DNA of 64,000 bases from Strobilurus pachycystidiatus (taxonomy: Eukaryota; Basidiomycota; Agaricomycetes; Agaricales; Physalacriaceae): assembly GCA_019915135.1 (NCBI GenBank), contig JAHLMK010000004.1:1116001-1180000 (forward strand). The letters run 5' to 3'. Of the stretch, positions 58,016 to 64,000 are shown piece by piece; the first letter of the stretch is position 1, and every line of letters begins with the position of its first letter. A program made the position numbers and the translations under genes. The notes below the pieces were generated by a model that was given only the letters and a program-made list of their open reading frames with translations, was not told where the DNA came from and did not search any database.

Positions 58016-59823
58016 ATGGACGCCGACATGGATTTCGATGGCCCTTCCGGCCCCGCCTCTCATTCGTATGAGCCTGTCTTCCAAGAGCAGCACAATGTCT
58101 TCCTCGACCCGAACAGAAAAATGCTGTATGTTGTCCCCGCTCCTTGCCTGTGCACCGTTAAGGAGTCCCCAGAGATCTCGTCTTCGTCCAGGACTGTACG
58201 GGCAGCCAGGGCAGCTACATTACATCTGCAACGAAGAACATCAAAGAGATTTGCGGTCACATCTACGAATCCGGTCGTCTGCAATCCCAGGAGGACCTGC
58301 GCGTTGGCCTGGTGCGTCTCCCTTCCGCATCGAGCGACCAGCGAACTGATGATCCATGCCTATGATTCGCTCCACCCCTTCGTGCCCGCTCCTTTGCCCT
58401 CTAGATCCCCTTCCGAGACCATCCGCCACAAGACCATACCTATGTCACCAAGAACTTTGGATTCACCTCCGATGTCAGCCAAGTACATAAGAATTTGTCT
58501 GGTTTGTATGCGTCGGGTGGCGGCGATGGGCCTGAGGCGGTTACGGCAGCCCTAGTTGAGGCATTGAACATGGAGTGGAGACCGAACGCCACGAAGATGG
58601 TAGTCTTGATAGCCGATGCACCTCCCCATGGCATTGGGGAGTACGGGGACGGTATTTCCTAGCATGGCATTTCCCTGCTTGTTGATTTGCTCACATCGAT
58701 AACAGGATTTGACGATGGCTCTCCAGATGGTCACGATCCCCTGCAGATCGCTCGTGAACTCGCGAGTCGTGGCATTACTCTGGTATGACATCGCCTCCTC
58801 CCTGCTAACACGTTTATCTTGATCAAATTTACAATTTATACAGTTCTTCGTGGCTTGCGAACCTGCACTGAGCGGATATCAGGTGCGTCTGCTCGTTGTC
58901 GTTTCTCTACTGATCCTCAGGCGGGCCCTCTTAGTATGCGACGGACTTTTACAAAGCAATAACTAATATCACATCGGGAATAATGCTGCCCCTCACGACT
59001 GCAGACCTCCTCGCCCATGCCATCGTCGGCAGCGTCCTTGAAAATCTCGATATGGAGCGCCTGGTCCGTGAGGTAGGACACGCTGTCGCCCAGCGCATTC
59101 TCGGAAATAATGAAAGTGTGGACGATGTCGCACGAGAACTCCACGAGAAACTTCTCCTGCGGAACGAGAGCACGAAGAAAGTGGTGATAGAAAGTATATA
59201 CAAGGAGTCACCAGAGTCGACCAATAATGTGGAGGTCTTCATGAGTGCACCATCTTTAGCGGAGGCTCGTCCGTTGCTAAAGAAGGTAACAGTATCCATT
59301 TCGATTGATGGTCTCTATGTCTGACTTTCTCCTAGGTCCATGGAACCCGCTTTACCGACAAATACCTTCAAATGAGAAATATGAGCAGCTCGAAAAGCTA
59401 CTCTACTTCGTTTGCTCCTGCTACTCCTCCACGTTCCCCAACTCTCCGTTCGCTTTCGCCGACGGGTAGCCCCAAAGGACTGCCTGGGTCACCACCTCGC
59501 AAGGTGGTGACTGACTTTGCTGCATTCGGTGCGCCTGCCAACGTCAGCGTCTTCGGGACCGCCGTTGCCTCCACACCATTCTCCTTGGCCGGTGGCAAAG
59601 CCGCGTTTGGTGGAATGCGCACCACCGGACGGAGGGGCATGTTCGATGAAGATGATGATGAGGAGGAGGACGGAAGGCAAAAGGTGGAATTGAAAGAGGG
59701 ATCCATCTCGTTGGATCAGGTGCGTGGCAAGCCGTCTCGATGTTGTCTCGTACTCAACTCTTGCTCGCATGGTAGGCCCGCCGCATTGCGCTACAGAGTG
59801 CGTGGAGGTCCGCTCGAGCCTAG
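58016..59823 (+). CDS. VWA-domain protein resembling the N-terminal half of vwkA-type proteins
   Basis: ATG 58016 starts [20 protein letters not shown]. After the first intron the von Willebrand A domain begins [16 protein letters not shown] with a MIDAS motif D-C-T-G-S, and continues [56 protein letters not shown] and [19 protein letters not shown]. The end of the domain is [21 protein letters not shown] helical region ([20 protein letters not shown]) and a disordered proline/serine-rich region ([20 protein letters not shown]) follow. It ends [15 protein letters not shown] 59821-59823. VWA domains of this type occur with alpha-kinase domains in vwkA; no kinase domain is present here. Function unknown, probably metal-dependent protein binding. 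Confidence 0.82.
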
Positions 59824-60655
59824 GCTCCCACCTCCGCTTTCTGGTATACGATCTCAAGTTCTCGCTGTTTTGTTTACTCACGTTCACGTTCACTGTTACA
59901 CGCATCCCTCTGCTATTAACTTGCAATCTAGTGTAGATATCCTTGCACATTCCCAGTCATCAGAGTCCCTATGGGGAACAGGAATTTGTACTATCACCCA
60001 TTCCACGAAGAAATATAATTGTTTAAAACTCCTCATAAGTATGTTCCGATGCTCGACGACGGGTGTTCAAAGCTCTGGTTCAACTCGGATCTTGTAGGTC
60101 GAATTCTTGTCGGCGGTCCGACTGACTCCGACACGGGGAGCTAGGGACGAGGTGTTGAAGGATTGAGAGATGAGATGCCAGAATGGGAGCAATGGCCAAG
60201 TGCCACGGGTCCTGTGCAGAGGGATACTGTGAATTTTCTGCATCTATTATACCCAGACAAGAAAGTCGGCCTGGGTGAACCACTGGTGAACCGTAGTAGA
60301 GGGATCTTGTTACCCCGCAATCACGAGCATCAAATCCGGAGCCAAGGGCAACCGGGGCCGGAATCCCTTCCTCCCTTAAATTGAGGGAGTTAGTGGGGAA
60401 GCGGAAAAGAGCGGAAAAGCAGGAGTCCGTCTCCTTACGCTTTTAACCTGCTTATTCCGCTACATCCATCACGACAGCGGCACTGCACCGATAACGCGCG
60501 GATTATCCACCAGCACTCCCTATCATTATTTCCATGCGTCATATGCCCTCGTCGCTTCTCAGTCCCCCCGCATCGTATGTCGTTCTTCCGTTTGCGGCCT
60601 CAACATTTACTGAAATGCTTACCCCCTTCACCAGCGCCCCAGTATACCTCGGACA
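59824..60655. other. Intergenic, nothing recognised
   Basis: About 830 bases upstream of the carnitine acetyltransferase. No coding segment supported. Confidence 0.5.
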
Positions 60656-62955
60656 ATGTCTTCATCTAGAGCATTCAAATCTTCTGCACCTAGAACTAAT
60701 AGCAATCCCGACCCGCCGCCTGGTTACGCCATAGATCCTTCCGCTGGGCCAATGCTCCGCTACCAGGCCTCCCTGCCCCGGCTCCCCGTCCCCACTCTCG
60801 CGTCGACCGCCCACAAATACCTGGAGACAGTCCGGCCCCACGTCACCCAGGGCGAGTACGCCCACACAGAGTCCGCAGTCAAGCAATTCCTCGATTCCCC
60901 GCTCTCGCAGGAGCTGCAGAAACGTCTAGAAGCTAGAGCGGCCGATCCGAACTCCAAAAGCTGGTTGAGCGAGTGGTGGAATGAGGCCGCGTACATGGGA
61001 TATCGTGATCCGGTTGTGAGTGTTGAACTTTGAGTCCTGTTAAGGCAGTGATGTTGAATCTTACGTTGTCAAGGTGGTCTTCGTCAGTTACTTCTATGTC
61101 CACGTCGACGATAAGCTACGTCGAACACCGGCGAAGCGAGCCTCGGCCTTGCTCAAAAGCATGCTTGCATTTAGAGCCATGACAGAAAGGTCGGCCATAT
61201 CATACTGCTCAAATATCACAAGCCTTCTTCAACTCCACCAACAGCCAACAATTAGAACCGGAAAAGATCCGTGGCGCGCCTATCTGTATGGACTCGTATA
61301 AATGGCTGTATGACGCGTTATACTGTTCCATTTGACACCCCATTCAACAGACACCCAGATTCCACGCGTCGCGCTACCCAAACAAGCCCTCCGACACGGC
61401 CAAGAAGTTCGATCCGTCCACAAACAACCACGTTGTCTTTGTGCGCAAAAACAAATTCTTCAAAGTGCCCCTCGTAGACCAGAATGGCCGAGAATTGTCA
61501 GCAGCCGATTTGGAAGTGTATGTAACCGTCCTTCTGTAGGAGCGGTGGAACTGAATCGAGATCCTCCGCAGACAAATAGATAGAATCATAGAGAAGGCTG
61601 GTTCTACACCCGGAATTCCTATAGGTGCACTAACGTCGGACAACCGCGACTTATGGACCGATGCTCGCTCTGTTCTCCTTGCTGCATCTCCCGACGGACT
61701 CAATGCAAAGACCCTGCAGGACATCGAGAGCGCGGTGGTCATTGTGTGTCTTGATGACACCAAACCTGTCACCCGAGAAGATATATCTTGGGCTTGCTGG
61801 GTGGGCAATGGGCGTAACCGTTTCTACGATAAACATCAGTGTAGGTCCATACCAGCAGACCGGATCCCATCACTCACTCAACCCTCAATAGTAATCGTGT
61901 TTGACAATGGCCGCTCGGGCTTCCTGGGCGAACACTCGTGCATGGATGGAACCCCGACTCTTCGGATGAATGAATTCATGCTCGCTACCGTCGCTCTGGG
62001 CAAAGTTGACCTTGGGTCCACGAACCCCGCCAGTGACCTTGCCGAACCGGTGGAGTTGACGTTCCAAGTCAACTCGAAGGTTGAGGATCTTGTCCATGGA
62101 GCTGAAAAGCGATTCGATGAGCTCGTCGGTAGCCATGACCTACGCGTTTGTTCTCTTTCTGCCCCGGTTCAGTTTGCTATGTACTGATTGGCATTTTCAT
62201 CCAGGTCATGCATTACGAAGGTTATGGCAAGAACTACATCAAGAAGTTCAAGGCGTCTCCGGACGCTTGGGCGCAGCTTGTGAAGCAGCTTGCGTTCTAC
62301 AAGCTGTACAGTCGACCTGGTGTTACATATGAGAGTGCACAAACCAGAAAATACCAACTCGGGCGAACCGAAGTGATTCGTAGTGCGAGCTCGGAATCGA
62401 AACACTGGGTGGCGGCTATGGTCGATCCTAATGCCACTGTATGTCAGATTTTTCATTTCATATGTGATTGAATAGATCTCACACGGATCCCAGGACGCCG
62501 AACGCGCCAAACTCTTCCGTCGCGCAGTAACGCGGCACCTGCAGTACGCTGCCTGGGCTGCAGATGGGCAAGGAGTCGATAGGCACTTATTCGGTCTGAA
62601 GAAGCTCTTGAAGGATGGCGAGGAGGTCCCTGCCATATACACCGACGAAGCTTTCGGAAAGACCAACCACTGGGAACTCAGTACCAGTCAACTCAGCAGT
62701 CCCTACCTCGATGGATGGGGCTACGGAGAAGGTTTGTTCGGACCCAGATTGTGTAATTGCTCTTTCCTCATGATCCCCTTAGTGGTGCCCGACGGTTACG
62801 GCTTGTCATACGCGATAGGCGACGACTATATCCGATGGACAATCACAAGTCTGAAGACCATGAACACACCGGACTTGCATCACTATTTGGCAGAAGCGGC
62901 TACGGAGACGCGGATAATGATGGAGAAAGCACAGGCGCAAGAGAACAAATTATGA
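60656..62955 (+). CDS. Carnitine O-acetyltransferase (CAT2/YAT type)
   Basis: Moves acetyl groups between CoA and carnitine, allowing acetyl units to pass between peroxisome, cytosol and mitochondria. ATG 60656 starts MSSSRAFKSSAPRTNSNPDP. Family segments in order are LPRLPVPTLASTAHKYLETV, SWLSEWWNEAAYMGYRDPVV, NKFFKVPLVDQNGREL, GFLGEHSCMDGTPTLRMNEF with the catalytic histidine, YGKNYIKKFKASPDAWAQLV, RTEVIRSASSESKHWVAAM and WELSTSQLSSPYLDGWGYGE with VVPDGYGLSYAIGDDYIRWT. The end is AQAQENKL, TGA 62953-62955. N-K-L is a weak PTS1-like end, and the basic serine-rich N-terminus could act as a mitochondrial presequence. Dual location, known for yeast Cat2, is plausible but inferred. Confidence 0.92.
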
Positions 62956-63431
62956 GGTCATCTATGTGCATAATGAATAGTACTTGAATAGTCCATGAAT
63001 GTAACCTACAGACAGCTACATACATACACAGTATTGTAGAGGACCCTTGATCCGTTTCGAGTGGGGAGGTGCCGAATGGGCGTACTCAACTTGATACATG
63101 GACCAACAAAACTACGTCACATCCCCATCTTGTCTACCCCGACCAGGTCTTCAACCTACCGACACTGGCAAATTTCATGTGTAACTCGTTCAGCCGGTGA
63201 GCGCACGGAACATCATGAATACAATCCACAAAGGTCATATGCTGCAGAATACTACATACTCGTCAGGCCGACGTCAGCAATGCGAGTCGGAGCAGGACAA
63301 GCACTTATTAGATGCCGCGCTATCTACAGGCCTAGGGTGGTGGGTTTCTGGTTGCCGAACGCCGACAAGCCAAGAGATATATTTCATGATTTGCTCACGA
63401 CCCTGTCATTTCTCTACCTCCCTCAACCATA
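62956..63431. other. Intergenic, nothing recognised
   Basis: About 475 bases between carnitine acetyltransferase and the zinc-cluster gene. Probable promoter of the latter. No coding segment supported. Confidence 0.45.
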
Positions 63432-64000
63432 ATGCTCGCCAGCGAAGATCCCGACAGAGAGAGGCCGAAGCGACAGCGTCGGGAATCTGACCATGATCTC
63501 ATGATATCGATTGGGGTAAGGAACAGTCGGGAAGAGCACATAATGCCCCCCCAGGAGCACGTTTTCATAGCTGATAGCGTGACTGGCCCCAAGAAGTCTA
63601 GCAAGAAGGTGCGCTTGTACGGGGGCTGAAAAATGCGTACTAACACTCAGATTTTCAGACAGCCCTTTCATGCTGTGAATGCCGTCGGTAAATCTGTCAG
63701 TCCTGAACTGCATACAGTGCTAAGATCATGACTTTTGTATAGCCTGAAATTGAAGGTGTGTGCGACTCCTTGCCTAGTCGCGTCTCGGAGGTCTGATTTT
63801 TCTAGTGCGATCGAAAATTTCCATGCTTTTCGTGCAGGAAACGTGGGGTGAGCGACATTTGTCCAGATGGTACGCGTCCTGCCCGCGCCCGTTCCAGATG
63901 TCACAGGATGACTGACTGTTTCAGGCGCGCTGGTGACCGGTACAGGAACGCGGTCAGCACACTTTCACAGACCTCGCACAGACCCCGCTGATTTATGGCC
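63432..64000 (+). CDS. Zn2Cys6 transcription factor, 3' end outside the window
   Basis: ATG 63432 starts MLASEDPDRERPKRQRRESD. After small exons the zinc cluster reads CCECRRLKLKCDRKFPCFSC then RKRGVSDICPDG. Its spacing is C-x2-C-x6-C-x5-C-x2-C-x8-C, as required for a binuclear zinc cluster that binds CGG-type half-sites. ICPDG followed by ALVTGTGTR is the form typical of basidiomycete members, where TTGQGNRF is usual at the last position. A valine (from GTG) occupies a site that is often cysteine before DIC, but the six canonical ligands are all present. The gene continues past 64000, so the effector domain is not seen. Introns around 63637, 63691, 63757 and 63869 are inferred from splice sites. 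Confidence 0.75.

Overview
This window looks like nuclear DNA of a filamentous basidiomycete, most probably an Agaricomycete. The evidence is direct: almost every gene is cut by short GT-AG introns of about 45-60 bp with CTAAC/CTRAY-like branch sites. Genes lie on both strands with short spacers. The content includes F-box proteins with leucine-rich tails, a secreted GH131 glucanase with a fungal CBM1, an MBOAT/wax-synthase-like acyltransferase, and a Zn2Cys6 regulator whose binding domain ends in ICPDG. No prokaryotic operon, CRISPR array or virus-like block is visible. Coordinates of multi-exon genes run from start codon to stop codon and include introns.

Layout. 1-3 kb: the 3' part of an F-box/LRR-type gene, a doubtful small membrane ORF and a small unrecognised intron-containing gene. 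3-11.6 kb: mitochondrial phosphate carrier, MSH5 (meiotic MutS homologue), prohibitin-2 and a PQ-loop vacuolar transporter, the last two divergent. 12-18 kb: a second F-box protein, a tRNA-like gene, then a divergent pair of a G-patch protein and the arginine delta-N-methyltransferase RMT2. 18-20.5 kb: a membrane-anchored Cu/Zn superoxide dismutase and a GH131-CBM1 glucanase. 21.5-26.4 kb: a CSC1/OSCA-type channel, followed by a possible micro-gene. 27.5-31.3 kb: a mitochondrial carrier of the NAD+/folate/FAD group and a PPPDE-thioredoxin-PUL fusion. 32-33.6 kb: a decayed Old Yellow Enzyme gene with a hairpin-rich MITE-like insertion just downstream. 34-38.4 kb: a single-pass membrane protein and a long unrecognised protein ending in the peroxisomal-type tripeptide ARL. 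39.4-45 kb: two tandem ANL-superfamily CoA ligases. 45-50.6 kb: a TMA23-like nucleolar protein, a TDA3-like flavoprotein, complex I subunit NDUFS4 and a nickel/cobalt transporter. 51-57.3 kb: a frameshifted wax-synthase-like gene, an F-box/WD protein and the mitochondrial GTPase Miro/GEM1. 58-64 kb: a VWA-domain protein, carnitine acetyltransferase and the 5' part of a Zn2Cys6 transcription factor.

Taken together this is mainly a housekeeping region rich in mitochondrial functions: phosphate carrier, prohibitin, NAD-type carrier, NDUFS4, Miro and carnitine acetyltransferase. A more plastic segment lies at 31-52 kb, with a pseudogene, a MITE-like element, tandem-duplicated ligases and a disrupted acyltransferase. 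I see no clear new multi-gene system. The best leads are the palindromic MITE-like element, the two broken metabolic genes, the GC splice donor that separates the two ligase copies, the tRNA-like gene with an unusual anticodon arm, the possible micro-gene, and the unrecognised protein with a candidate PTS1.
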